Origin: Silene noctiflora
Lineage: Eukaryota; Streptophyta; Magnoliopsida; Caryophyllales; Caryophyllaceae
Direction: 5' to 3'
Assembly: GCA_009801015.1 (NCBI GenBank)
Contig: VHZZ01008540.1
Coordinates: forward strand, 5,739-45,910
Length of the DNA: 40,172 bases
Shown: piece after piece, positions 1 to 12,515 of the stretch
How positions within the stretch are numbered: the stretch's first letter is position 1
Layout: each line of letters opens with the position of its first letter
Position numbers and translations under genes: made by a program
The notes under the pieces: model-generated
What the model saw: only the letters and a program-made list of their open reading frames with translations
What the model was told of the DNA's origin: nothing
Databases searched by the model: none

Positions 1-1480
1 CAATGGGTTACTCATACCGGATATAGTAGCTACACAAAGTTTTAGGATCAACAGAGAACATTTGAGGGTGTCGGTATGCGAAAAATCGGCCTTAAGCGAA
101 ATACGGATAATTGAAGAAAATAGAATGATACTTGGTATTTGGAGCTTAAACTTAATAATGTAACTCCTGAACTATTCCCGGACATGTGGAAACAAAACCG
201 GGAAGAAAAAAAAACTTGGTATGATACGACCTCTCGAACAATTCAAATTGAAGTGTATAATACACGGTTTTTGTGATTTTGGGATCCTAGTGCAAAAATT
301 TCCAGAAATCGCACACTGGGTTACTCATACCGGATAAAGCATCTACATAAATTTTGAGGAGCGACAGATAACATTTGTGGGTGTCGGTATGTGATAAACC
401 AACCTTTAGTGAAATTCGGATAATCGTGAAAATATGGATTAATACTTGATATTTGTGGGTTAAACTTAATAGGGTAACTCCTGAAATAATCTTAAACACG
501 TGTAAGAAAAACCGGGAGAAAAAGAAACTTTGTTCGGTACGACCACCTGAGGAGCTTAAAGTCAAGTGTAAAATACATGGTTTTCGGGATTACATAGCCC
601 CGGAACAATAAATGTCCAGAAATCGCACAGAGAATTACTCACGCCAGATAAAGCGGGTTATCAAATATTGAGAAGTAACAGAGAACATTTGAGGGTGTCG
701 GTATGCGATAAATCAGCCTTTAGCGAAATTTGAATAATCGGGAGAACATCGAATGATACTTGGTATTTGGAGCATAAAATTAATAAGGTAACTCCTGAAG
801 TATTCCCGGATCGTGGAAGAAAAAACCGGGAGAAAAAGTAACTTGGTCCGATACGACCTCCCGAACAGTTCAAATTGAAGTGTATAATACACGGTTTTTG
901 TGATTTTGGGGCACGGTGCAAAAATTTCTAGAAATCGTACAAAGGGTTACTCATATCAGATAAAGCAGCTACACAAATTTTGAGGAGCAATAGATAACCT
1001 TTGAGGGTGCCGGTATGCGATAAACCAGCGTTTAGTGAAATTCGGATAATCGTGTAAAAATGGATTATTACTTGTTATTTTTGGGTTAAACTTAATAAGA
1101 CAACTCCTGAAATAATCTCTGACAAGTGTAAGAAAAACCGGGAGGAAAAGAAACTTGGTTCGATACGACCTCTCGAAGAGGTCAAACTCTAGTGTAAAAT
1201 AAATGTTTTTCGAGATTATGTAGCTCCGGAGCAAAAAATGTTCAGAAATCGCACAGAGGATTACTTATGCTAGATAAAGCTGCTAACCAAATCTTGAGAA
1301 TCAACAGAAAACATTTGAGGCTGTTGGTATGCGATAAATCAGACTTAGCGAAATTCGGATAATCGAAGAAAATAGAATGAAACTTGGTATTTGGAGCTTA
1401 AACTTAATAATGTAACTCCTGAACTATTCCCGGACACGTGGAAATAAACCGGGAGAAAAAGTAACTTGTTCCGATACAGA
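1..1480. repeat. Tandem satellite array, ~313-bp monomer, five copies
   Basis: Five head-to-tail copies begin at 5, 318, 632, 944 and about 1258, each opening with a variant of GGTTACTCATACCGGATAAAGC. Spacings are 313, 314, 312 and 314 bp. The last copy breaks off near 1478. Copies 1, 3 and 5 (type A) share TACTTGGTATTTGGAGC and GAAGTGTATAATACACGG. Copies 2 and 4 (type B) instead share GGTTAAACTTAATA, CTGAAATAATCT and AGTGTAAAATA. The real unit is therefore an A+B dimer of about 627 bp. Because the first copy starts at base 5, the array probably continues to the left of the window. Open frames on the minus strand in this stretch recur with the same period and are by-products of the repeat, not genes. 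Confidence 0.9.
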
Positions 1481-2823
1481 AACAGAAAACAGGAACTATT
1501 CCCGGAAATAGTGTTTTAAATAGTGCCATTTAGAAACAGAAAACAGAGTCGGGCAAAAATCTTAAACCTACTTTTCGGATTGTGTTTGTAACAGAGAACC
1601 TTTAGATCGTGTTTATAAATACGTGATTTTTATATCGATTGGCTGAAATAAAATGTCTCGAAATTGGTATTGCAATCTCTCTAAGACGTATAAAATGACA
1701 CAAGGTTATTATATTGACATATTATTTTAAATAGTGACATTTTAAAACCTTAATCCTAATTTTCGGATCGTGTTTGTAATAATCGAAACAAGTTATATTC
1801 TCCAAGACACATAATATAACTCAGGGTATCCAAATTGACACATGGTTTAATGCAAGACACATAATATAACTCGGGGTATCCAAATTGACACATGGTTTAA
1901 TGCAAACGCATTTAGAGATTTTAAGACTTTTGAAATCGTGTTAATTGTAAATGAAAACAAGTTGTAATTTAGATTCTATGTTGTTTTAAAATGGATATGA
2001 AAATCCAATAGCCATTTAAAGAAACAACGATTTTATAAACAAGTGTTCAGCAAAAAATCTTTCTGGATTCAGATAATCAACGAATGCCGCTGCACGATTT
2101 TCAAGGTTGACAAAGCCCGGGAAAATATGTTTCAAAAGTCGCACCGCAGTCTCTAAGAGATATAAAAATGATTCATGGTAACTGAATTGGCATATTGTTT
2201 TAAATTGAGAGATAGAGATACCTTAAGCTTTCCTTTTGGATCATTGTTGCGTCAAGCTTATACAAGGATTTGTGAATTTTAATCCAAATCATTCGTGATA
2301 AAAGATAAAATAGAGACATGTAATCGACCAATTAGCCCCCTCCTTCCGCCTTTGTTGATGAGAAAAGAAATCTACAGCGGGGGAAGAGGCAAGAATGTTG
2401 TGCAAAGAACATCTATCTTGCCATCATGATCAAATAAAAGTTACCTGGTTTCCCACTACCAATTACAAACATTATGATTCACCCAAATTCAATACACAGG
2501 CGAGTTTTTTTATCCTAAGAGTAAAGCTACCAACTCATACTTGTTTAAAATCCTATTACCCTCTGACCCCCGCAAAATATTGAAGAGAAAAAAAATGGAA
2601 GCCGCTAACTACTATACTATGCTGAAAGGATTGTATATGAATGGGCTCGTTACGACAAAAACTACTTACCTATCTTGTTTCAAATTCACGGCCACAGGTT
2701 TGATATTTACACTCTGATCAAGCTGGCCGGAGTATAGGCTCTCTTCTCTGAAGGCTTCAACGGTATTGCTGACTCTAGTCAATGTACCAAGTATAGTTGT
2801 GCTTTAAATGCCTTACCCTAAAA
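1481..2823. other. Non-coding, repeat-rich flank between satellite and GIP1-like gene
   Basis: No convincing coding region is seen. The first part contains short repeated words (GAAACAGAAAACAG near 1480 and 1533; ACTATTCCCGGA as in the satellite), so it may be decayed satellite or rearranged array edge. The last few hundred bases are the 3' flank of the minus-strand gene that ends at 2824. A 62-codon frame at 2395-2583 has no recognisable features. Confidence 0.5.
1804..1903. repeat. Two-copy 50-bp tandem duplication
   Basis: The block starting AAGACACATAATATAACTC at 1804 recurs at 1854 with one visible change (TCAGGG versus TCGGGG). Both copies end in ACATGGTTTAATGCAA. The near identity points to a recent local duplication. 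Confidence 0.9.
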
Positions 2824-5800
2824 CTACATGTTCCAATTGATGTGTGCCTGATAACCGTTGGAAGGTGGCCCCACTGAGTCAACTGGTCCAATCATTGGTT
2901 GAGACTGCTGGAGAAGTGGAAGACCGGGTGCTAAAGTGGGCATAGGTTGCAGGGTGTGATAAACAGCAAAGGGGCCTTGATGTCCTTGTGGAGGAAAGTG
3001 GCTTAAGAATGAGTTCAGTGGGAAGCTAGCTGGGTCCCGGCCTGGTGTAGGAAGCCAGACGGTTGAACCTTCACTCTGAAACAAAAACGGTACAAAAGCA
3101 CGAGAGTTAGTCTTGTGTGAGATCATTGTACGAATATTACATATATTTAGCTTTATTATGAAATAAACTATGGCATGCCTACTGGATTTCCTAACCCCAG
3201 AATCTTGATGAACCTTGAAGTAGACAGCTCAAGATCCCAGGGGTTGTCTAAATTCATCATGAAGATAAGCAAAATGCACGTATGCAACTTACCACCCTTG
3301 TGTCAACAAGGGCAGCGTAGTAAATATCCCCGAAACCTTTTACACTATGTGCAGTTAAACCCCGCAAGTATCAATTGAAGCAAATTAACCCCATAAGTTT
3401 TACTTGGTGTGAAATCAAACCTAATTGGCAATATACTGTCAACTGCTCACTGGAAAAGGGGACAGCACTGGAGAAATGATTTACTTAATTTTTTTTTTAA
3501 ATATATATTTATTCTTTATTAAAAAAATATGGGTTTTGCCACCTCATTCTCTTATTTCTTTCCCGTTCACCATGACGACCTTTATTCTCAATACTTCACT
3601 TCTCTAAAGGCTGCCCTCTACAGTACATCATGGGTAGCTGTCAGCTGACAAAAGCAAGTAGTTTAAGCTTTTAAAAATATGAGTGATGTTAGAGAGGAGA
3701 GATGTTGGACTCATATGAACTATGCATTGGGAGACGATCAAAATGTTTGAGAGAAGACATAGAGGATCAAGATAAACAGTAATTCTAGTTCGCAGTCAGA
3801 CTGAAGAGGGATAAAATACACAAGGTAACAAGTACTTCGATTTAATATCGGTAAAATAAATAATTTTGACACAAAAGACGAACAGAATTTTCCAGTGCCA
3901 TGTCACATATTTCTGGCTGTTGATCTGATAGAAAATTTTCAATTCGGCTCAATTGTACGTCACCTGAACTTTTTTTTTTTTTTTGGTGACGAGGGGTTTA
4001 ATTGCACAGCGTCAAAGGCCTCATTCTTGAGATACGATATGATTAGTAATCTAGCTCTAGCAAATCAACAATACAGATCCATTTCTGACAATAAAGTACT
4101 GTATTCATCAACCATTTATTGACTTTCAATATAGCATGAGGCTCCTAACTAAATGAGACATGGTGAAGAAGTCAGAAAAACATATTCAGAAATAGAAAAT
4201 AATTGATTAACCAAGCAGTAATATTAGAAACTTATATCAACAACTGATGAGGAGCAATAAGACAAATAAAGAGGATCAATTGAGATTTGAAATAAGTGAA
4301 GAAATAATAAATGCGCCCACCAAATCTAGCCATTCCAACCGTTAGTTGTGTTACTTGAAAACTACTTTTGCCACACGTCACATGTCAATATAGCACTGCG
4401 CGGCACTCTTTTCAACTCTAACTTAAGTTATTTTAAGACTTCTTGACACACTACTTTAGACCACAGACATGCACTCGTTTATTAAAAGATTTGCACCTAA
4501 GTCTGGTAACTCGTAAGCTGTGAGCAATGCTCTGAAAACAGAACTTTGAACCCTTTTATTTCTCTGACAATGATCAAATTTCAAACATCAAAGTGTTATC
4601 AAGTGTCCCCTAGAGAACTCTACCACATTAAATGCTCAAAGTCAAAATACGCATAGTCAAACTTAGTAAACACTTATACTAAAGAGCATAGCAGTTCAAC
4701 GAAACAATATAGCTTCAGCTATTAAAAGAAACAAAAATTGATATGCAAGAGAAATACGAAAACCAACCTGCTGCCCTGAGTATATATAGTTGTCCTTAGA
4801 AACAGTAGGCATAAGATCTCCACTTGTGCTCGGAATTCCAGATGTCATAGCTGCCTGAGAAGAGTTGTAGACCCCATAACCAGCTGGCATTCCATTAGGA
4901 GCTTGATTTCCAGCATTGACTCCTGGTTTATAATGTGCAGAAGTAGTTTTTGTTGCTGCTGTAGCGGAAGGTGGAGGTAGAAACACATTGCTAGTTGGGG
5001 GAGGAGGGGGGAATGCAGTGTGGCCATAATATTGATGCATATTGGGTGGCACATAAAAAGGAGACAAGTAGTGGCCGTAAGGAATATGGATAGGAGGATA
5101 GGGTTGACGAAATAAAGGAATTTGCTGTGGAGTCACAGAGGCCTGCCCTACACCAGTAGACTGTGTTAGAGGCGGCGTTAATGATGGAGAAGAAACTGTT
5201 GGCGAACCTTCACTCTGCAATTTACAATAATAAGTCATAACTCGGGATCAAACAGTTAAATGAGCTAAAATACATAGCTAGGCAGGTTATGATTATAACT
5301 AAGATTAAATGTTACCCTTTGTTTAAAGACAAGTTGAGGACGGAAAGGGAAGGGAGGGAATCATCTTTCCGTGTTTTGAAAGGATTTGACTTATAGGAAG
5401 GAAAATTAATCACACTCCATTTCCCTCCCCATTTCGCTTCCCTCCAACCCAGCTTACTATCTAATCAACATTGCACCCCTCCCTTTCCATTCCCTTCAGA
5501 ATCGTTCATCCAGAAAAAGGCTTCGGGACAAGGACCACACAGCCACACAGCCACACAACTACTGTGATTTAAAGTTTTGAAGTTCTTATGTAATTGGTGT
5601 CAAACAGCTGATCCATTTAAATCACATACAAAAGTTTGTAGATGGAAATTTAAAAATGTCACTTGTGAGAGACAAGGTGCTCCAACCCATTTACTTTTCA
5701 AGTGGTATTGTGTCTGATCTCAGAAGTGTATCTAATTAGATATGGGACTATGACTCTATGAGCCGGAAATGTAAGGGACTTTCATCATGTCGAGCCTATC

Positions 5801-6301
5801 TAATATGCAAAGGACCTGACCAAAGCACTCAAGGGTAAGGTCTTGAAGGCCTAGTGATCTAATTATTTTTTATATGAGGAAAAAACAGGTATGGAGTAAA
5901 TATTGAAACCATAAACTTGTAACAGAAGACTTGGAGGTACTTGGTCGCAAACAATTACAAAGAAGTCTAATTTCATTGACTACTTTAAAAATATATACTA
6001 CGAATTGATGGACCAAGGATCAATATGAAGAAAAATCTGGAGATAAATTAACTAAGAGGGATAGACAAAAAAAGGGTCAGACTTTCTCCTTCCAAAAGTT
6101 TTTTAAGCTACGAAGCAGAGAACATTTTACTTGATAGGCTACGCAATGTCATCTTAAAGTACACACTTTTCAGAACGCACAAGTGAAATGCACCTTTTAT
6201 ATAAACACCATCACGTGAAGTATTACGATTATTTCCACTTGATATCCAAGGTGGGAATCTCATTATAGTGTACTCAGAGGAGCTCAGAAAGAAACTGAAG
6301 G

Positions 6302-6349
<48 letters not shown>

Positions 6350-9300
6350 CAGGTAGAGCTTCAGAGAAGGGACAGAAAGGGAAGGAAAACTTGAAAAGAA
6401 GAGGAAGGAAGAGAAAAACGAGCATAGATGAATGCGGCTCCGCATATTACTAATTAGTCCTAGCTAGAACTTATGTTATACACACTCATAAAAAACATAC
6501 TGCTTTTATATCCCACAAAATACGATATATAATATCTTATAAATTTCAAGCCATCCATAACCCATGGTTCTGCAGAGCAACCCAAGTGACAGGTTTTCCA
6601 GACAAAATACGATATATAATACGTGTGACAGAATGAGGGCTTGTAGGCAAACCAAGTGACATGTTTTCCATACATTTCATTGTTTGACAAATAGAGGACA
6701 TGTTAGTATCAAACATACATTACTCTCCAAAGACCCAAAACCCGATGCCTGTAAGTCTGTAATTACGGACTAAATTTAAGTCACGACCAAAATCAAGTAA
6801 TAAGAATATATGATGCTAAGTCTTCTGCCACTAAGAAAGGCATTCAACGTAAATCATTTTAAAGTAAAATAGAAGAGCTAAAAGACGGAAAAAAACAGGA
6901 TCAAAAAAGCTTGAAAATTGATGTAAGCTGCCCCCACTAAAACATACCAGCGAACTTGAGAGGTGAGCTTGAGACTCAAATCGTTCAGGTTGCAAAAGGG
7001 TATTCGCGAGCATGGGAGGCATGAAACCAAAGCTATAGCTAGGAGTAGTTTGAATGACTGGAAAGGGTGGGCCCACAGCAGGCAAACTACCGTCCTTCGG
7101 CTGACCATGATTATTATCAGAAGAGGATACTTGGCTATCCATGGGACGATTTTCATCAGGCAAATCTGATTGGGGCTGTTTATTATCTGTGTGCTCTGCT
7201 TGCATTGCAGGAGATGCTGCATCTTTATCACTGCACGTAATTTCCATAAAGCAACAGACTTAGGAATCAGGATCAAGAGTAATGCACAAGCAACATAACT
7301 CCCAAGTATAGATACCCCTCATAGAAAAAGGGAACATGAGATAACCAGACAATCATAATGTAGCTTTCAAACACATGGAACCACAGATGCACAGAAGCAT
7401 TAGGGCAAACCAAAAAAAAAAATGAGTACAATGATGTCAATCAATATTATATGCATCGAAACATAACATACTCATAAAGACAAATGAAACTCTACAACAT
7501 TCACATGACTTGCAGATGGGAAGGGCAATGAACATGCCTCGTTGCCACGACAATTTGTAAGTCTAATATAACTCTAAATCTGAAACTTGATCTCCGAATT
7601 GGTAGTCATGGGTTCAAGGCCTAATCTGGATTGTTTTGCTACAAATGCGGCTATAAATGTGGCTAATACTACCTCAAAATGCAATCACAGTGTTTAAAAT
7701 CTTGAAAATCTGGTCGAGATGCGCTGTTGTGGCTGATAATACCATGAATCCAATAGCTTAATTTCGATTTCAACTTACGAGACACTACAGGGATAGCTAT
7801 AACATATATCACATATGCCACATCACTTCCCTTTCATTTTCGTAAAGGTCTTGTTTAATTTTTAACTAAGAAATACTCATCTCATGTCGTCAATCAAATT
7901 TGAAACAATGCCATAGCTATACCGACATATTAAGAAAGCCAAGATAGTTTTATAAACTACTCTAAACAAAATCATGAAAAAAAGTTGGCCAGCAGAGCAA
8001 GGTCAGAAAGAAAACTATGCTAACATTCACTGACCATAAAGACAAGTTTTCCACAGCTTCGCCAGGAGCTACATCCGCAGTAGAGTGTAAGTTCTCAATG
8101 CCTTCATTTTTTAGATGGTTTTCTTTAACTCCAAAGCTTGCATTAATGCTACCAAAACTTAACGCATTCTTAACAGCATCTGGGACCTGAATGTGATCAG
8201 GAATGATGACATGTTGGCCCTGATAGAATCTCACCTTTTCTAGTTTTGAGTTTCTGTCCTCCACACCTGAAATTTTTTGAATTAATTACAATACGAATCT
8301 TTTTCAACCAAAACCATTACACAGCTACTACTAGTCTATTTGAAAATCGTATTTAGACAAACCCATAACAAAACTATTCAGGAGTTCAATATAACATTTC
8401 ATTAACTACCTGTGGCCTAACACGCAAAGGACAAAAAAAATCCAGTAAAAATCAAACTCGGCAGTTATAACAGGCAAAGGTGGTTGTCTGGTAAACTATA
8501 AGGTTTCCTAGTTAGGAGCTAAGCAGTTTTGACATGAATATTTTTTTTATCAAAGTGGACTTCTTGTCCACTGTCTATTATGTACAGCTCCATTAATTTT
8601 GACATGATAATTTTTTTAATCAAAAAGATTATAAGTTTCTATCTTCAAATCAATCACAACATTGGCCTTCGAAAAAATACCATAACAAGAACCAGGTTTA
8701 CCAAAGTATAAACACCTAAGCCACATGACGTTGATCTTGATCTCCGTAATAGCATGAGAAGGAGATCTATGGTGCCATACACTAGGAGCCAAAATCAAGA
8801 AAGTCTTGATTCAGAACCCAAATCACGTATATCCATATCCCACTGGATTACTTTACTGTTTCCACCTAGGAACTAAATCTTGGTTTAAGACTTGAAATTT
8901 TAATTTGGAGCCATGTTCTAATCTCGGTTGTTGCGCCGTGAATGAGGTCAACACCACATTAAAACACGGTCAAAGTAACCCTTTAAAACCCTGATAGCTC
9001 GGTTGTTATTAGTGTTGCAGCCTAGATTCAACGCCATGGTTTGAACAACATAAAGTTCACATGCAAGACACAGAGCACCATATGTCACACAGCAGCAGAC
9101 AGCAGTTTCTTACTATCTGATCTCAATATAATCAGACATGAGAAGTCAGTAATATAATACACTAAAAAATTACTGAAACTGCAATTACCTTGCAGTGGGC
9201 CAACACCCCAAGATGAGGAAGGCTTAACAACAGAAATTCTGTCAGTACCGTGATTATTCTCAGTCGCAGGTAAGTCTCTCAAAACATTTTCAGGTTTATA

Positions 9301-12300
9301 AACTTCTGTCTGAACCATTGATGGGGATGTTGGAGATTTATCCACATTTCGAGAGTCAGATTGATTCGGATGACTATTGCTTGTAGAATCAGTCCTAACC
9401 AGACCAGAATCAACAGGTCCGTGAGCACTTACTTCCTGTTTAGTGCCACCAACTGCCATAGGAATCAAGGAATCATCCAAGAGCAGTAGCACGGGATCTG
9501 AAGCAGAGGGAACATGTTCGGCACTAGCCCTGGGTGTTTTAGTTAATAAACTTTCAAAACTAGCACCTGTGGCTGTGGTATCGTTTCGATCGGGCTTGAA
9601 ATCATGCCCACCACCTAGATTACCATTAGGCATCTTTACTAGCGTGTTCATCGGCACAGGCAATGGTCTGCAGAGAAGTCATAAAGACAAACTACATTCA
9701 AAACTGTAGTAAAATAAATTATTAGTTAAGCAGTACGAAAATCCTCGCTGAACTTATCCAAATCCTAGAGTAGTCAAAGACTCACTATTCATTGATTTTG
9801 GACCATGATGGCAAAAAACAAATGACTATTTGGTTGCCCTTATTTAGTTATTTTTATTGTGAAGTGGCATTCATTCAATGCAATTATTGACGCATTTCAT
9901 CAAGGGCCGTCCATAAACTGCTTCTCTGTTTGCTACGGGTACACATGCATCATCCAACCCCCTCCCGGTCTCCTACCCCACAATTTGCGAAAGTCATTGA
10001 CATACATTGTTGTTGTTGATGTAAAGAGGATCAAATGCACATTGAACTATCCTTCTATTTGCTTGATTATCATATATCACTGTAAGCAAGAAGACACTTA
10101 CTTCTCCACATGATGTGGCTGAACAGTATCTACTTTCTTTACAACAGGAGCAGGTGGGATCCTCAAACCTTTTTCTCTAACTTCTTCCCCTCCATTTTCT
10201 TTCCTAGTGGAATTACTCAACCGACCTCCAGTATCTAAAACCGGAAAGCAAGTAAATATTAGTAACAAGCGACAATCAAGGTCAACAAGATATGTGAAAT
10301 TGTGAACTAATGGCCAACTTCTACTAGCATAGAATAACAGCAAGTGTTTACAAGATGCCAAAGAATGAAGCGTTAAGGATAATACATGGTGAATTAGTCA
10401 GTGTCATAATCAAGATGCATGATTCAATGAAGCGTTCAGGAAAATACATGGTGAATTAGTCGGTGTCATAATCAAGATGCGTGATTCTTGCCCTACTGAA
10501 CAGCATTGCTTACTCCTCCACTATGAAGATGTAACAGAATGGGATAAAATAAATAACAGAAAAAAAATAAAAGATAAAGAATGAAACACGACAATGTATG
10601 ATTGTACGGTCGTAGAATGAAACACGACAATGTATGATTGTAAGGTCGTACCAATTTAATCATGGAACCCTTTTGAAAGAAATATCTTATCAATTAAAAA
10701 CAATGGAACGTAAAGCATAAGAATTCAATTTATTTCACATGGAAAATCCAAATTAAACGAATAGTATTTTATTTATGTTCAGCGAGGAACTTTGTATAAG
10801 ATAGGAATAACAAAGGCCGACATGTTAATCAAAAGTTTAAGAATAGCAATACAGTATACAGGACTTGATCAACAAAACCCAAAAAAGATAGAGAGGTGAA
10901 TATGCTTAAAATCAAAGTGGATCATATCTAAGAGCAAAAAAGGTATATAAAATCACTCAGTGAGCTCGGTTGGTGGAGTTACACTCAAATGAATAATACC
11001 GATGAAAGTTTTGAAAGAGCCACAGTCAATACTTTAGCGAAATTTCAATTTCAAGTTTAAAAGAATCTATAAAACAGGACAGATTTTAACGGCAGTAGGT
11101 TATAAAATGTTAAGAATTACCACTAGAGCTATACTGAGAAGAAGTGTTAACTCGAGCACCCCTAGGCCCTCGCACATTATGATTAGGTTTCCACCTAGAA
11201 TCTTCACCTGGTCTGCTCTTCAGAACCTGCGACAACACAATAATAGTACTCCTAAGAGTTGGAGTAAAATGCCAAAGCAGCATCAACAGAACATAAAAAC
11301 AAAAACACGAATACATCCAATAGAAATCTGCAATCAAATATAACCTACTTCATAAGGAATAAATTCCGGTACTCCATCACGGTCAATTTAGTTTATTTCA
11401 GCCTTTAATTACACTATTTGCTTTGATTTGTTATTTTTTTCCTAACAGTTTGAAGAGCTAGTTCTTTTCTGCATAGTCACAATTTCAATCATCCTTTACA
11501 ATAAATTCAGTTCAGCAGATCAAGGGTAAAACTTTTCATTTGTTAGCATCAAATCTACATCAGTTTGCCTGACAACAACATCGCCTAATTGAGCTGTCAA
11601 GAACTATAAGCCAAGATCAACCGGGATCATTATTGAAACAACGAAAAAAATGTTGGTTCACACGCACAATCGGGTGGAACACACATGCCTTGACGTCATT
11701 AGAGTTACAGTGAGTACAATCCTAAAAGGTTTTGGGACAAGTCATATGCAAAATACCTCATTTTTCTTGCCGCGCTTACTTTTAACCTGGTGAAATGTAT
11801 CTGCAGAAGCACAAAACAACTATGTTCAACAAACAAGTGGATACGCACATGAAATATCTCATATTTCAGACATTTGTAATTGCCGCACTAGAACTTTTCA
11901 ACATGGTAGGGGGCAAAAATCAAATAACCCCAAACTGAAATCGAAAAAACGACAAGGAAAACACCATATTCCGCTACTAGACGGATTAATATCCCCTCTG
12001 TCCCAATCATTTGTTTACCTTTGATTAAATACTCCTCACAATGAATAAAAAAGGTAAAGAAATGATTAGGACGGAGGGAGTAGACGAATCGAGCAAACAA
12101 TGTAGATAACAGGATATACCCTTTTAACTTGAACATCAATAAAATTCATGACTTTAAACAACGGCCTTGAGAAATACAGGAAACTACGACAAACCCAAAT
12201 CGAAAAAACACATAAAGTAGAATAAAGTTCGTCAAGTCAAGAAAACCCCCAAAAACATAAAGAAACACAAAAATCCGTACAAATAAAACTGAAAACAAAG

Positions 12301-12515
12301 CAAGAGGAAAAGAGAAGTAGAAAAAAGAGAGAACCAAGATGAAGGAGGCGTTGAACAGTTTCATTAGGATCCATAGAACACTCCTTAAGCATAGCATAGA
12401 TGTCATCTTGGCTATGGTTTTTAGCGATCTCTTTGATGTTTAGGATAGTTTTTTTCATACTGCTTGGGATCGAAACCCTAGAAGTTGAAGAAGAAACACC
12501 ATTGCTATTGCTCAT
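2824..12515 (-). CDS. GIP1: GBF-interacting protein 1-like (GIP1_N/DUF1296 protein)
   Basis: Nine coding exons, read right to left: 12335-12515, 11757-11800, 11121-11226, 10102-10234, 9189-9667, 8035-8266, 6948-7230, 4768-5214 and 2824-3075. All splice phases agree, giving 718 aa. Residues ~18-75 are the GIP1_N (DUF1296) domain, with the family signature MLKECSMDPNETVQRLL followed by DTFHQVKSKRGKK. Later family landmarks are QHVIIPDHIQVPDA (~332-345), YSFGFMPPML, HIPYGHYLSPFYVPP and the tail SEGSTVWLPTPGRD. Most of the protein is low complexity (P/S/Q/N). In Arabidopsis, GIP1 binds G-box bZIP factors and raises their DNA binding, so a nuclear or cytosolic cofactor role is inferred. The segment before exon 8 looks shorter than in relatives (see findings). 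The ATG at 12513-12515 fits the domain start. Confidence 0.9.
3336..4018. mobile_element. Candidate foldback/MITE-like element in GIP1-like intron 8
   Basis: The left edge reads CCTTTTACACTATGTGCAGT followed by TAAACCCC. The right edge, reverse-complemented, reads CCTTTGACGCTGTGCAATTA followed by AACCCC. The arms pair over about 26 bp with a small gap and mismatches, bounding ~683 bp that contain T-rich runs and no coding domain. No clear target duplication was found, so the class is unknown. The element sits in the 1,692-nt intron between exons 8 and 9. Confidence 0.5.
5315..5521. mobile_element. Degenerate MITE-like sequence in GIP1-like intron 7
   Basis: The left end CCCTTTGTTTAAAGACAAG leads into purine-rich GGAAAGGGAAGGGAGGG. 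The right end, reverse-complemented, begins GCCTTTTTCTGGATGAACG and leads into GGGAATGGAAAGGGAGGGG. This arrangement resembles small non-autonomous DNA transposons common in plant introns. The ends have diverged and no target duplication was identified. Confidence 0.35.
6305..6348. repeat. (AG)22 microsatellite
   Basis: An uninterrupted AG run of 44 bp lies in intron 7 of the GIP1-like gene. It reads as CT on the transcribed strand and is about 640 nt downstream of the end of exon 7 in transcript direction. Confidence 0.97.
10364..10487. repeat. Two-copy 62-bp tandem duplication in GIP1-like intron 3
   Basis: AATGAAGCGTT starts at 10364 and again at 10426. Both units contain ACATGGTGAATTAGTC and TCATAATCAAGATGC, with only a few substitutions between them. 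Confidence 0.92.
10579..10650. repeat. Two-copy 36-bp tandem duplication in GIP1-like intron 3
   Basis: GAATGAAACACGACAATG begins at 10579 and again at 10615. Each copy ends in a GGTCGTA block. A second independent tandem duplication lies about 90 bp away in the same intron. Confidence 0.92.
11992..12080. mobile_element. Stowaway-like MITE, 89 bp, in GIP1-like intron 1
   Basis: Flanked by TA dinucleotides at 11990-11991 and 12081-12082. The left arm, TCCCCTCTGTCCCAATCATT with TGTTTACCTTT following, pairs with the right arm, whose reverse complement reads CTCCCTCCGTCCTAATCATT followed by TCTTTACCTTT. This is about 31 bp with roughly five mismatches. The CTCCCTCCGTCC end and TA target site are hallmarks of Stowaway (Tc1/mariner-derived) MITEs. 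No coding capacity. Confidence 0.88.

Noticed and set aside
287-1234. Three minus-strand frames (86-92 codons) with similar peptides
   Set aside because: They recur with the satellite period and have no domain; their similarity follows from the repeat.
1-1480. CRISPR-like array
   Set aside because: The units are long contiguous monomers without unique spacers, in a plant nuclear context.
7560-9040. Related words (GGTTCAAGGCCTAATCTGG; CATGTTCTAATCTCGG) in GIP1-like introns 5 and 6
   Set aside because: They may be fragments of one repeat family, but the match is short and too diverged to list as an element.
11107-11343. Plus-strand frame over GIP1-like exon 3
   Set aside because: Shadow of the minus-strand exon 11121-11226, whose splice phases fit the gene.
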